A DNA stretch of 64,000 nt from Rhizobium sp. (lineage in GTDB: Bacteria > Pseudomonadota > Alphaproteobacteria > Rhizobiales > Rhizobiaceae). This document shows, in pieces, positions 1 through 8,872 of this stretch (positions within the stretch are counted from its first letter, which is position 1; every line of letters starts with the position of its first letter). Under the pieces are notes generated by a model. The model was given only the letters and a program-made list of their open reading frames with translations. It did not search any database and was not told the DNA's origin. Location: positions 62,001 through 126,000 of the forward strand of contig DPXQ01000104.1 in NCBI GenBank assembly GCA_003527225.1, given 5' to 3'. Made by a program: the position numbers and the translations under genes.

Positions 1-1
1 G

Positions 2-2350
2 ATGGGCGCCTGCAATGTCAATCTGGACGTGCTGCGCAAGACGGTCACCGACTACGTCGACAATGACCTTGCCAATCTCGTGACCGGCTATGACGAAGAT
101 TCCAAGCCCACTTCGGGATTCCAGCGCGTGATCCAGCGCGCGGTCATCCATGTCCAGTCGTCGGGCCGCGAGGAGGTGACCGGCGCCAATGTGCTCGTCG
201 CAATCTTTGCCGAGCGTGAAAGCCATGCCGCCTTTTTCCTGCAGGAACAGGAAATGACCCGCTATGACGCGGTGAACTACATCTCTCACGGTATCGGCAA
301 ACGACCCGGCGCCTCTCAGGTGCGCAGCCCACGCGGCGCCGAGGAAGGCGATGGCGAGGCGAAGCAGGCGCGCGAGCAGGAAGAAGGCCCCGGCAAGACC
401 AAGCAGGAGGCACTCAAGGCCTATTGCGTCAACCTCAACGAGAAGGCGAAGAGCGGCCGTATCGATCCCCTGATCGGCCGCGATAGCGAGGTCAACCGCA
501 CGATCCAGGTCCTCTGCCGGCGTTCCAAGAACAATCCGCTCTATGTCGGCGATCCCGGCGTCGGCAAGACCGCGATTGCCGAAGGGCTCGCCAAGCGCAT
601 CGTCGAAGGCAAGGTGCCGGACGCGTTGAAGGATGCCACCATCTTCTCGCTCGACATGGGTACGCTGCTTGCGGGAACCCGCTATCGCGGCGATTTCGAG
701 GAGCGCCTGAAACAGGTCGTCAAGGAGCTCGAGGACTATCCGGGTGCGGTGCTCTTCATCGACGAGATCCATACGGTGATCGGCGCCGGCGCCACCTCGG
801 GCGGCGCCATGGATGCGTCGAACCTGTTGAAGCCCGCGCTCTCCTCGGGCGCGATCCGCTGCATCGGCTCGACCACCTACAAGGAATACCGTCAGTTCTT
901 CGAAAAGGACCGCGCGCTCGTTCGCCGTTTCCAGAAGATCGATGTCAACGAGCCGTCGATCGAGGATGCCATCGAGATCATGAAGGGTCTGAAGCCCTAT
1001 TTCGAGGATTACCACAAACTTCGCTATACCAACGAGGCGATCAAGTCGGCCGTCGAACTGTCGGCGCGCTATATCTCCGACCGCAAGCTGCCGGACAAGG
1101 CCATTGACGTGATCGACGAGACCGGCGCCGCGCAGATGCTGCTTCCGGCTTCCAAGCGCCGCAAGCTGATCACCGAGCGTGAGATCGAGGCAACGATCGC
1201 AACCATGGCCCGGATTCCGGCCAAGACCGTCTCCAAGGACGACGAGATGGTGCTGGCCAATCTCGAAAAGGAACTGCGCTCGGTCGTCTACGGTCAGGAC
1301 AAGGCTATCGAAGCGTTGTCGACCGCGATCAAGCTTGCCCGTGCGGGCCTGCGCGAGCCCAACAAGCCGATCGGTTGCTACGTCTTCTCCGGTCCGACCG
1401 GCGTCGGCAAGACCGAGGTCGCCAAGCAGCTTGCCGCCTCGCTCGGGGTTGAGCTCCTGCGCTTCGACATGTCGGAATATATGGAACGCCACACCGTCTC
1501 CAGATTGCTCGGCGCACCTCCCGGCTATGTCGGTTTCGACCAGGGCGGTCTGCTGACCGATGGGGTCGACCAGCATCCGCACAGCGTCGTGCTGCTGGAC
1601 GAGATCGAAAAGGCCCATCCGGACATCTACAACATCCTGTTGCAGGTGATGGACCACGGCGCGCTGACGGATCACAACGGCAAGAAGATCGACTTCCGCA
1701 ACGTCATCCTGATCATGACCACCAATGCCGGTGCGAGCGAGGGGGCGAAGGCGGCAATCGGCTTCGGCTCGTCGAAGCGGTCGGGAGAAGAAGAGGAGGC
1801 GCTCAATCGCCTCTTCACACCGGAATTCCGCAACCGCCTCGATGCGACGATCCAGTTCGCACCGTTGCCGACCGAGGTCATCCATCAGGTCGTGCAGAAA
1901 TTCGTCATGCAGCTCGAGGCACAGCTGTCAGAACGCAATGTCACCTTCGATCTTTCGCAGGAGGCCGTCGCATGGCTCGCAACGCGCGGCTACGACGAGA
2001 AGATGGGCGCCCGCCCGCTCGCGCGTGTCATTCAGGAACATATCAAGAAGCCGCTGGCCAATGAGATCCTGTTTGGCAAGCTGAAGAAGGGCGGCGTGGT
2101 GAAGGTTGGCGTCAAGAAGGATGAGAGCGGCACGGAAGTGCTCGATCTCGAGGCGCTCTCCGACACAGCACCCGTCAAGCCGAAACCCGAGACGGAACTC
2201 CTTGCGGAGGAGGGGGCTGCGAAGGGCCCGCGGAAGGCAAAGGCGAAGGCCAAGCCTGCCGACGAGACCAAGGTTGCCGCCGAACCGGTGAAGGAAGATG
2301 TGCCTGCTCGCAAGCGCGGTTCCGTTCCCAAGGTGCCGAAGAAGAAATAG
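2..2350 (+). CDS. clpA: ATP-dependent Clp protease ATP-binding subunit ClpA (5' end outside window)
   Basis: ClpA is the AAA+ unfoldase that feeds substrates to ClpP in the cytoplasm. The visible 782 residues hold the end of the Clp N domain and two AAA modules. D1 has Walker [10 protein letters not shown] and Walker B LFIDEIH; D2 has Walker [10 protein letters not shown] and Walker [10 protein letters not shown]. The first ATG in the window (MGACNVNLD) is not the true start: in ClpA proteins this sequence lies about 45-50 residues in, so the gene is cut by the window edge. The last ~55 residues are a Lys/Ala/Pro-rich tail beyond D2, absent from E. coli ClpA. Such tails are common in rhizobial ClpA, and this one is probably disordered. 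A strong hairpin follows the stop. Confidence 0.96.
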   Translation: MGACNVNLDVLRKTVTDYVDNDLANLVTGYDEDSKPTSGFQRVIQRAVIHVQSSGREEVTGANVLVAIFAERESHAAFFLQEQEMTRYDAVNYISHGIGKRPGASQVRSPRGAEEGDGEAKQAREQEEGPGKTKQEALKAYCVNLNEKAKSGRIDPLIGRDSEVNRTIQVLCRRSKNNPLYVGDPGVGKTAIAEGLAKRIVEGKVPDALKDATIFSLDMGTLLAGTRYRGDFEERLKQVVKELEDYPGAVLFIDEIHTVIGAGATSGGAMDASNLLKPALSSGAIRCIGSTTYKEYRQFFEKDRALVRRFQKIDVNEPSIEDAIEIMKGLKPYFEDYHKLRYTNEAIKSAVELSARYISDRKLPDKAIDVIDETGAAQMLLPASKRRKLITEREIEATIATMARIPAKTVSKDDEMVLANLEKELRSVVYGQDKAIEALSTAIKLARAGLREPNKPIGCYVFSGPTGVGKTEVAKQLAASLGVELLRFDMSEYMERHTVSRLLGAPPGYVGFDQGGLLTDGVDQHPHSVVLLDEIEKAHPDIYNILLQVMDHGALTDHNGKKIDFRNVILIMTTNAGASEGAKAAIGFGSSKRSGEEEEALNRLFTPEFRNRLDATIQFAPLPTEVIHQVVQKFVMQLEAQLSERNVTFDLSQEAVAWLATRGYDEKMGARPLARVIQEHIKKPLANEILFGKLKKGGVVKVGVKKDESGTEVLDLEALSDTAPVKPKPETELLAEEGAAKGPRKAKAKAKPADETKVAAEPVKEDVPARKRGSVPKVPKKK

Positions 2351-2373
2351 GCCTGACCGGGCTGCGTTGGATT

Positions 2374-2410
2374 GGTGCCGGGTGATGCCCGGCACCTCCA
2401 TTTTCTGTTC
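2374..2410 (+). terminator. Rho-independent terminator of clpA
   Basis: A perfect 9-bp stem (GGTGCCGGG / CCCGGCACC, loop TGATG) is followed by a T-rich stretch (TCCATTTTCTGTTCC). It begins 24 nt after the clpA stop and separates clpA from the azlC-like gene. Confidence 0.8.
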
Positions 2411-2440
2411 CTTCCGATTATCGTTTTGCCGGAATTTCTG

Positions 2441-3196
2441 ATGCTTCGAGACAACGAAGGGCTGGGGCCGTCCCGCTGGTTCTGGCGCGGTGCGAGCGGC
2501 ATTTTCAGTTTGCCGGCCTTGATTCTCATGACGTCCTTCGTCGGCTTTGCCGCCTTTGCGCTGGAGGCGGGGATTTCCCGCGGCGAGGCGATGTTCATGA
2601 CTGTGATGGTCTGGGCGCTGCCGGCCAAGATGATCCTGACCGGCATGCTGGCAAGCGGCGCCCATATCGCAGCCATCACTCTCGCCGTTTCGCTTTCGTC
2701 CATCCGGATGATGCCGATGGTCGCGTCGCTCGTGCCGGAGATCAGAACCGTGCGCACTCCGGTGTGGTTGCTGCTGCTTCTCTCTCATTTCATTGCCATC
2801 ACGGCCTGGGTCTTCACCACTCAGAACATCGGCAGGGTGCCGCGTGAGCACCGCGTCGCCTATTTCGCCGGCTTCGGTGTGACGCTGACCCTGTCGAACA
2901 CGGCGCTGGTCGGGGTCTGCTACGGGCTGGTCGAGACCTTTCCCCCGCTGGTCGCCGGCGTACTTTTCTTCCTGACGCCGGTCTACTTCGTCGCCTCGAT
3001 CTGGGCGACGTCGCGCCAGCCGGTCCTTCGTCTGGCTTTCGTCATCGGTGTGGTGGGTGGGCCGCTGCTTGCCATGATCGTACCCGGTTTCGATGTGCTG
3101 ATCGCGGGTATCGGCGGCGGGACGCTGGCCTATCTCATCGACCGCTTTTTCGTCTCGCGGCGCAGCCGAACGGGACAACGTGGGGCGGCTTCCTGA
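2441..3196 (+). CDS. azlC: AzlC family branched-chain amino acid export permease
   Basis: This 251-residue multi-pass inner-membrane protein resembles the large subunit of AzlCD (YgaZ-like) exporters of branched-chain amino acids. Hydrophobic segments run through the whole chain, beginning at GIFSLPALILMTSFVGFAAFA. The ATG at 2441 (MLRDNEGLG) is preferred over an upstream in-frame ATG at 2372, because that one overlaps the clpA terminator hairpin. The stop overlaps the next start in a TGATG arrangement, so it is translationally coupled to the azlD-like gene, as in other azlCD pairs. The substrate is inferred from the family only. Confidence 0.85.
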   Translation: MLRDNEGLGPSRWFWRGASGIFSLPALILMTSFVGFAAFALEAGISRGEAMFMTVMVWALPAKMILTGMLASGAHIAAITLAVSLSSIRMMPMVASLVPEIRTVRTPVWLLLLLSHFIAITAWVFTTQNIGRVPREHRVAYFAGFGVTLTLSNTALVGVCYGLVETFPPLVAGVLFFLTPVYFVASIWATSRQPVLRLAFVIGVVGGPLLAMIVPGFDVLIAGIGGGTLAYLIDRFFVSRRSRTGQRGAAS

Positions 3197-3534
3197 TGGT
3201 GGACGAGTACTGGGTCTACGGAGTCATTGTGGTCGCGGGCTGGCTCGCGACCGATATATGGCGCTGGCTGGGTGTACTCGCCGGCAACCGGCTCGACGAG
3301 AACTCCGAGGCGCTGAAATGGGTGAGGGCGGTTGCGACCTCGCTGGTCATGGCCGTGACGGCGAAACTGATCGTGTTTCCGACCGGGAGTCTGGAAGCGT
3401 CGCCGCTATGGTTGCGCCTCTGCGCCGCCGGCATCGGCTTCATCGTGTTCCTCGTATCAGGCCAGAAGGTGATCGTCGCAGTGGCAACTTCGCTGATCCT
3501 CCTGGCCTCGGGCTTGTATTTTCTCGGCCCCTAG
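3196..3534 (+). CDS. azlD: AzlD family membrane protein
   Basis: This 112-residue protein has about four hydrophobic segments and is the usual size of the small AzlD subunit that pairs with AzlC. It starts one base inside the azlC stop codon, so the two form a coupled operon. Its TAG stop lies at the left edge of the inverted-repeat element at 3532-3807: TA belongs to the putative target duplication and G is the first base of the element. Confidence 0.82.
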   Translation: MVDEYWVYGVIVVAGWLATDIWRWLGVLAGNRLDENSEALKWVRAVATSLVMAVTAKLIVFPTGSLEASPLWLRLCAAGIGFIVFLVSGQKVIVAVATSLILLASGLYFLGP

Positions 3535-3807
3535 ATCATTTCCGGCCAATTGGGAGTCGTTCTGACGGAGCGATTTTGCGGCAAGATCAAGCAGAGACGC
3601 GAAGAACATATCCAAAGATACGGTCGAGCGGCCTTGCGCCGATATTGACGCGAAAGCGCCCGTCCCTCCCGGGTTTCCGATTGGCGGACGCCCGATGGCG
3701 ACCCGGTCTTGCCCGATGTCGGGCATCGCGCCGCGACCGGTTCACCACCGGATCGCACACGCCAATCGAGAAACAGAACCGACCCCGAATTGGTCGGGAA
3801 TGATCTA
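3532..3807. mobile_element. MITE-like element with terminal inverted repeats, TA flanked
   Basis: This non-coding segment of about 276 bp has near-identical inverted ends. The left end starts TAGATCATTTCCGGCCAATT; the right end read inward starts TAGATCATTCCCGACCAATT. The ends align over 33-34 bp with four mismatches and one single-base gap. A TA dinucleotide stands at both outer edges, as expected for the target duplication of IS630/Tc1-mariner elements and their MITEs. The interior carries further small palindromes (GCCCGATGTCGGGC near 3716) and no credible gene. It sits exactly between convergent azlD and the HIT gene and forms both stop codons. It could equally serve as a bidirectional terminator. 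The family assignment is inferred. Confidence 0.6.
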
Positions 3808-4230
3808 AAGTGCTGCCCTGATCTTCTCGGCGTTCGCCTTGAGCACTTCGATGTCTTCCATCTTTCCGGAATGCGGCTTGAGCGGCACGCCCTCATGGCG
3901 CGGTATGATATGAAAATGCAGATGAAAGATGGTCTGCCCGGCGGCTAACTCGTTGAACTGGGCGACGGAGACACCGTCTGCATCAAAGGCTTCCTTGGCG
4001 GCGACGGCCAGTTTCTGAACGATGGGGATCGTTCTCGCCAGCACCTGCGGATCGGCATCGAGAATATTGCGCGAAGCGGTCTTCGGAATCACCAGCAGGT
4101 GGCCGGTGGCCTGGGGCATGACGTCCATGAAGGCGAGCGTATCGTCGTCCTCGTAGAGCTTCACAGAGGGGATGTCACCCTTCAGGATCTTGGCGAAGAT
4201 GTTGTTCGGATCATAGGCAGGGCTGGTCAT
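3805..4230 (-). CDS. HIT family hydrolase (HinT-like)
   Basis: This 141-residue histidine-triad protein has the catalytic H-x-H-x-H-x-x signature (HLHFHIIPR) near residue 100 and the N-terminal FAKILKGDIPS typical of HinT proteins. Such enzymes hydrolyse nucleotide phosphoramidates such as AMP-lysine. It is the last gene of a leftward group (ridA, GDPD, acetyltransferase-like, HIT), 61 bp after its neighbour. Its TAG stop lies in the right end of the inverted-repeat element. Confidence 0.93.
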   Translation of the reverse strand: MTSPAYDPNNIFAKILKGDIPSVKLYEDDDTLAFMDVMPQATGHLLVIPKTASRNILDADPQVLARTIPIVQKLAVAAKEAFDADGVSVAQFNELAAGQTIFHLHFHIIPRHEGVPLKPHSGKMEDIEVLKANAEKIRAAL

Positions 4231-4291
4231 CGGTGGTCTCCTGATTTTCGCCCGTACTTAATGCGATGCGCGGGTAGTGATCAAGCGTCCG

Positions 4292-5488
4292 CTAGTCGTC
4301 GTCGAGCTGCTGCCGCTCGCCCTTGCGGAATGGCGTATGCTCGCTCAGATACTCGCCGGTCCGCTCGATCTCGCGCCGTTCGTGTTCGAGATAATCGGAG
4401 ACAGCGCGCCGCAGCCCCGGATGGGAGATGAAATGTGCCGAATGGGTCGTGACCGGCTGATAGCCGCGCGCCAGCTTGTGCTCGCCCTGTGCCCCCGCCT
4501 CGACTCGCTTCAATCCTCTGGACAGTGCGAAATCGATCGCCTGGTGATAACAGACTTCGAAATGCAGGAAGGGATGATCCTCGATGCAGCCCCAATGGCG
4601 GCCGAAAAGCGCTTCTGAGCCGATGAAGTTGATGGCGCCGGCAACATAGCGCCCGTCACGCTTTGCCATCACCAGCAGGATGTCGTCCGCCATCCGCTCG
4701 CCGATCAGCGAATAGAATTCCCGGGTCAGATAGGGGCGGCCCCATTTGCGGCTGCCGGTATCCATGTAGAACGCGAAGAACTGATCCCAGATATTTTCCG
4801 TCAGGTCGGCTCCCGTCAGCCAGTCGATCGAGATGCCGTTTTCGAGCGCCGCACGACGCTCCTTCTTCAACGCCTTGCGCTTGCGCGACGCGAGCGTCTC
4901 CAGAAATTCGTCGTGGCTGGCATAGCCGGCGTTGAGGAAGTGGAATTGCTGGTCGGTGCGGTGCAGGAAGCCGTTCGCCTCGAAAGCCGCAAGCTCTTCT
5001 TCCTCCAGGAAAGTCACGTGCGCTGATGAGACGCCGAGCTCGCCGGTTACCTGACGAAGCCCGGCGGCGAGCAGGTCGCGCGTTCGCTGCGTGTCGCAGC
5101 CTTCGGCCACCATCAGCCTTGGACCGGTTGCGGGCGTAAACGGAATGGCCGCCTGCAGCTTCGGATAATAGCGCCCGCCGGCGCGCTCGTAGGCATCGGC
5201 CCAGCCATGGTCGAAGACATATTCGCCGCGGCTGTGGCTCTTTAGGTAGCAAGGACTGGCGCCGATCAGTTGTCCGACGGCATCCTCCATCAGCAGGTGA
5301 TGGCCGAGCCAGCCGGTCTCGGTGGTTGCCGATCCCGACTCCTCGAGTGCGGAGAGATAAGCATGGGAATTGAAGGGATTGTAGCCTTCGTTTCCGTTGC
5401 GCCGGACAGAGCCTCCGAGCTCTGCCCAGCGCTCCGGGGCGATCGCGGCAAAGGACCGTTCGATCCGGATGGTGACCTCTCCTGTCAT
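4292..5488 (-). CDS. GNAT/FemAB-like acetyltransferase (DUF482, COG3146 family)
   Basis: A 398-residue cytoplasmic protein of the family annotated as FemAB-like or peptidogalycan biosynthesis proteins (PF04339). Recognisable features are the N-terminal NGNEGYNPFNSHAYLSALEE, a central MDTGSRKWGRPYLTREFY, and a C-terminal block with FGRHWG, HFEVCYHQAIDFA and RVEAGAQGEHKLARGY. The fold is a double GNAT; the substrate is unknown. It starts 10 nt after the GDPD stop, so it is in the same operon. The family call is firm and the biochemical role is not. Confidence 0.85.
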   Translation of the reverse strand: MTGEVTIRIERSFAAIAPERWAELGGSVRRNGNEGYNPFNSHAYLSALEESGSATTETGWLGHHLLMEDAVGQLIGASPCYLKSHSRGEYVFDHGWADAYERAGGRYYPKLQAAIPFTPATGPRLMVAEGCDTQRTRDLLAAGLRQVTGELGVSSAHVTFLEEEELAAFEANGFLHRTDQQFHFLNAGYASHDEFLETLASRKRKALKKERRAALENGISIDWLTGADLTENIWDQFFAFYMDTGSRKWGRPYLTREFYSLIGERMADDILLVMAKRDGRYVAGAINFIGSEALFGRHWGCIEDHPFLHFEVCYHQAIDFALSRGLKRVEAGAQGEHKLARGYQPVTTHSAHFISHPGLRRAVSDYLEHERREIERTGEYLSEHTPFRKGERQQLDDD

Positions 5489-5498
5489 ACGGCTCCAA

Positions 5499-6224
5499 TC
5501 ATGCGTTGGCGATCTCGCGGGGATCGATGCCCTCGAAGGTCATCTGGTCCGCATGAGTATAGGTATGCGCGCGCATGGTTTCATCCCTGACCGTCCAGGT
5601 AATGATCGGAATGCCCTTTTCCTTGAGCCCCGAGATGAAGCTGTTCGGCAGGTGGACCACGCAATAGGAGATGAAGTCGAGGCCAAGTTGCATCGCCTCT
5701 TCATGGGCGAAGAAGGTCTCGGGCTTTGCGCCTTCGGCCGTGAGCCCGACAGGATAGGGGCAACCGGCTGTTTTCAGGTCCTTCAGCAGGTGATGATTGA
5801 AACTCATCAGCGCCACCGGCCCCTCGTAGTCGGCAAGGATTTCCAGGACGGCCTCGGCAAAGCCTTCGTCGTCGCCCTCGCGCCCCTTGAGTTCTATGAC
5901 GAGCGGTACGCGGCCCTTTACCAACGCCAGCAATTGCTTCAGCGTCGGAATGCGGTCGCTTGTGCCGCCGATCGTCAGAAGGCCGAGTTCGCCGGACGTG
6001 CGTGCTCGCACGTCGCCCTTGATCCCGCAAAGCCGTTCGAGATCGTGATCGTGGAAGACGACGGGAACGCTGTCGGCGACGAATTGCAGGTCGCACTCGA
6101 TTGCAAAACCAGCCTCGATAGCCCGGGAGAAGGCGGAAAGCGTATTTTCCCAGACTGCCTTGTTCATGTCGTGGAAGCCGCGATGGGCGATCGGCTGAGC
6201 CGTGAGCCAGGATAGGTCGGTCAT
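5499..6224 (-). CDS. Glycerophosphodiester phosphodiesterase family protein
   Basis: This 241-residue TIM-barrel enzyme hydrolyses glycerophosphodiesters to glycerol-3-phosphate and an alcohol. Diagnostic residues are the N-terminal IAHRGFHD, then ENTLSAF, the metal-binding IECDLQ, and VVFHDHDLERL. No signal peptide is visible, so it is probably cytoplasmic. Its ATG overlaps the ridA stop as ATGA, indicating translational coupling. Confidence 0.93.
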   Translation of the reverse strand: MTDLSWLTAQPIAHRGFHDMNKAVWENTLSAFSRAIEAGFAIECDLQFVADSVPVVFHDHDLERLCGIKGDVRARTSGELGLLTIGGTSDRIPTLKQLLALVKGRVPLVIELKGREGDDEGFAEAVLEILADYEGPVALMSFNHHLLKDLKTAGCPYPVGLTAEGAKPETFFAHEEAMQLGLDFISYCVVHLPNSFISGLKEKGIPIITWTVRDETMRAHTYTHADQMTFEGIDPREIANA

Positions 6225-6691
6225 CGGGCGATTTCCAGGATGGCGTCGATTTCAACGGCCGCGTTCAAGGGAAGGGATGCCATGCCGACGGCGGCGCGCG
6301 CATGCTTTCCGGCTTCGCCAAGCACGCCTGCAATCAGGTTCGACGCACCGTTGATGACGAGGTGCTGTTCGGTGAAGCCGGGCGCCGAGGCGACGAAGCC
6401 GTTGAGCTTGATCACCCGCACGATCCGTCCGAGGTCGCCGTCGAGTGCCGATTTCGCCTGTGCGAGGATGTTGATTGCGCAGAGTTCGGCGGCGCGCTGG
6501 GCGCTGGCGAGATCGACGTCGGTGCCGACAATGCCGGTCACCGCGACCTTGCCGTTTTCCATCGGAAGCTGGCCGGACAGATAAAGCAGATTGCCGCTGA
6601 TCACATAAGCGACATAGTTTGCGGCTGGCGCCGCCGCCTGCGGAAGATGGATGCCCATGGCTTCCAGGCGATTATCAATGGTATCGGTCAT
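6221..6691 (-). CDS. RidA family protein (reactive intermediate/imine deaminase)
   Basis: A 156-residue protein of the YjgF/YER057c/UK114 family; members hydrolyse reactive enamine/imine intermediates made by PLP enzymes. Visible family features are YVAYVISGNLLYLSGQLP, the central NILAQAKSALDGDLGRIVRVIKL split by the usual loop, and the C-terminal RAAVGMASLPLNAAVEIDAI. The longer 150-residue subgroup often lacks the deaminase Arg of E. coli RidA, so activity should not be assumed. The ATG at 6691 is preferred over 6736 because it matches the family N-terminus and follows GGGAA. It is the first gene of the leftward group. Confidence 0.9.
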   Translation of the reverse strand: MTDTIDNRLEAMGIHLPQAAAPAANYVAYVISGNLLYLSGQLPMENGKVAVTGIVGTDVDLASAQRAAELCAINILAQAKSALDGDLGRIVRVIKLNGFVASAPGFTEQHLVINGASNLIAGVLGEAGKHARAAVGMASLPLNAAVEIDAILEIAR

Positions 6692-6810
6692 TCTAGTTTC
6701 CCGGATTTGTTGTAAAGTGGAAAAAGAATCTGGCATTTTGGGAAGGCGTGCCTCGCTTTCGCCGAGAGTGTTCTTATAACATCGCGGGCCAGTCCAACAG
6801 GAGGTAATGA

Positions 6811-7638
6811 ATGTTTCGCTCGAGCTTTGCGGTTGCCGTTGTCGCCAGCGCCGGCGCGACCGGCCTGATGGCGAGCGGCGCCGATGCGGCGGCCACCGAA
6901 GGTCTGATGCCGCATCGGGCCGTTTACGACATCGAGCTGAAAGAGGCCTCGGAACGCGCCGGGATCGAGGGGATGCGTGGCCGGATGGTCTATGAATTCG
7001 TTGGCTCCGAATGCGCCGGCTACACCACCAGTTTCCGGTTTGTCACGCGAGTCGATACCGGCGAGCAGGTCCGAGTCACCGACCAGCAGAGTCTCACTTT
7101 CGAAGACCTTGCGGCAGGCAAGTTTCGATTCGCGACCAAATCCTTCACCGACGACCAACTTGACAAGGATGTGAGTGGGGCGGCGGCCGAAGAGAACGGC
7201 AAGGTGAAGATCACGCTGGACGGTCCTTCCGGGCGCGCCGTCGAGCTGGCCGACAGCCGTTTTCCCGCCGAACACATGCTGGAAGTCATCGAGAAAGCCC
7301 GCAGGGGCCCGACTTTCTTCGAATCGCGGATATTCGACGGGTCCGAGGATGGGGACCGGAGCTATCTGACGACGACCATCGTCGGTCGCCCGGCCATGCC
7401 CGACAGGAACGACCCCGACGCGCTGAAAGCAGGAGGCATGGCGGGCACCGCCTATTGGCCGGTGTCGATCGCCTACTATGACGAGAAGTCCGTGGGCGAT
7501 CTGTTGCCCGTCTATACCCAGTCGTTCAAGCTCTATGAAAACGGGGTGAGCCGGGACCTGACACTCGACTATGGCGACTTTGTCTTGAGCGGACACCTGA
7601 CCGAGCTGCAAATGCTGGACGCCGGCGACTGTAAGTAA
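6811..7638 (+). CDS. eipB: EipB-like periplasmic cell-envelope integrity protein (DUF1849)
   Basis: A 275-residue secreted protein with an N-terminal signal peptide (cleavage probably near AGADAAA). It resembles the DUF1849 family, whose Brucella member EipB is a periplasmic beta-spiral protein needed for envelope integrity. The two cysteines, near residue 68 (GSECAGY) and in the last residues (DAGDCK), match the conserved disulfide pair of EipB. A good ribosome site (CAGGAGGTAATGA) precedes the ATG. It is divergent from ridA and upstream of the rpsB cluster but has its own promoter region. Confidence 0.85.
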   Translation: MFRSSFAVAVVASAGATGLMASGADAAATEGLMPHRAVYDIELKEASERAGIEGMRGRMVYEFVGSECAGYTTSFRFVTRVDTGEQVRVTDQQSLTFEDLAAGKFRFATKSFTDDQLDKDVSGAAAEENGKVKITLDGPSGRAVELADSRFPAEHMLEVIEKARRGPTFFESRIFDGSEDGDRSYLTTTIVGRPAMPDRNDPDALKAGGMAGTAYWPVSIAYYDEKSVGDLLPVYTQSFKLYENGVSRDLTLDYGDFVLSGHLTELQMLDAGDCK

Positions 7639-7681
7639 CCGCGAAGGCCGCGTTCGTTCGCCGCAAATGCAGACAAAACAC

Positions 7682-7835
7682 CTTGATTTCCTGCCCAAGT
7701 CACTATATGGGCAGCTTCATTCCACACGCGAAGCTTGGGATTGACCGGGAGAAATCCGGTCGGTTCCGCCGGTGGCGTCCGGTCCGGACGCTGTTTGCTT
7801 CGCGGGGGTTAAACCGGAAACAGGAGAATAAAGGC
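7682..7835 (+). promoter_or_regulatory. rpsB promoter/leader region with inverted repeat
   Basis: The 197-bp gap before rpsB holds CTTGAT (7682-7687) and CTATAT (7703-7708), resembling the rhizobial housekeeping CTTGAC/CTATAT hexamers but with 15 bp spacing. Overlapping it is an inverted repeat CTGCCCA-N10-TGGGCAG (7691-7714). The remaining ~120 nt would be an rpsB leader. Ribosomal protein operons are often autoregulated through such leaders, but no known leader fold was recognised. Confidence 0.35.
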
Positions 7836-8603
7836 ATGTCTCTGCCAGACTTTAGCATGCGTCAGCTTTTGGAAGCAGGCGTTCACTTCGGCCACCAGAC
7901 GCACCGTTGGAACCCGAAGATGAAGCCGTACATCTTCGGCGATCGCAGCAATATCCACATCATCGACCTTGCCCAGACCGTACCGATGCTGTCGCGCGCC
8001 CTTCAGGTCGTGTCCGACACCGTCGCCCGTGGCGGCCGCGTCCTCTTCGTCGGCACCAAGCGCCAGGCATCCGAGTTGATCGCCGACAGCGCCAAGCGTT
8101 CGGCCCAGTACTACGTCAACTCCCGTTGGCTCGGCGGCATGATGACCAACTGGAAGACGATCTCGAACTCGATCGCTCGCTTGCGCAAGCTCGACGAGAT
8201 CCTGAACTCGGAAGCTTCCGGCTTCACGAAGAAGGAGCGCCTGAACCTCGAGCGCGAACGCGAGAAGCTTGAAAAGGCCCTCGGCGGTATCCGTGACATG
8301 GGCGGCACTCCGGACCTGATGTTTATCATCGACACCAACAAGGAGAAGATCGCGATCGACGAAGCCAAGCGTCTTGGCATTCCGGTCGTTGCGATCATCG
8401 ACTCGAACTGCGATCCGGACCTGATCGACTATCCGATCCCGGGCAACGACGACGCCTCGCGCGCCATCGCTCTTTACTGCGACCTGATCGCGCGCGCTGC
8501 CATTGACGGCATTGCCCGCCAGCAGGGTTCGGCTGGCCGCGATATCGGCGCTTCGGCAGAGGTTCCGGTCGAACCGGCTCTCGAAGAAGAAGCCGGCGCC
8601 TGA
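7836..8603 (+). CDS. rpsB: 30S ribosomal protein S2
   Basis: This 255-residue S2 protein of the small ribosomal subunit starts [20 protein letters not shown], the standard S2 opening, and contains [13 protein letters not shown] and [25 protein letters not shown]. The ATG at 7836 follows CAGGAG; an in-frame extension upstream has no similarity to S2 and is rejected. It heads the rpsB-tsf-pyrH-frr cluster. The C-terminal tail after GRDIGAS is a short acidic extension. Confidence 0.98.
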   Translation: MSLPDFSMRQLLEAGVHFGHQTHRWNPKMKPYIFGDRSNIHIIDLAQTVPMLSRALQVVSDTVARGGRVLFVGTKRQASELIADSAKRSAQYYVNSRWLGGMMTNWKTISNSIARLRKLDEILNSEASGFTKKERLNLEREREKLEKALGGIRDMGGTPDLMFIIDTNKEKIAIDEAKRLGIPVVAIIDSNCDPDLIDYPIPGNDDASRAIALYCDLIARAAIDGIARQQGSAGRDIGASAEVPVEPALEEEAGA

Positions 8604-8662
8604 TTCAAGTCGCGCGGCGGAGCCTTTGCGGGTTCCGTCGCCTTTTCCCTGAAACGGGATGG

Positions 8663-8692
8663 GGCCGCCTGTCAGCAATGCTGTTGGCGGCC
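8663..8692 (+). other. Hairpin between rpsB and tsf
   Basis: GGCCGCC (8663-8669) pairs perfectly with GGCGGCC (8686-8692), and the intervening CAGCA/TGCTG bases extend the stem inward. No clear T-run follows, so it may be an attenuator, a processing site or a partial terminator in the 269-bp rpsB-tsf gap rather than a full intrinsic terminator. Confidence 0.5.
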
Positions 8693-8872
8693 TGATACTT
8701 TGCGGCGACAGGCCGTTTCGACGGACCCCCGTGGCAAGGCCTATAGTTTATTTCCGTGATGGCCGTGCTTCATCACGTTGTCATATTTCCGGGTACATTT
8801 CGTGCCCCAAACAGGGCGCCTGCCGGCAATCTTCAAGGCAGGTGCACCGCTTGAACCGACAAGAGGCAAACA

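Noticed and set aside
1928..3178. 416-codon minus-strand open frame spanning the clpA end and the azlC-like gene
   Set aside because: It crosses a terminator and two well-supported plus-strand genes, and its sequence is rich in Arg/Gln/His/Asp as expected of a shadow.
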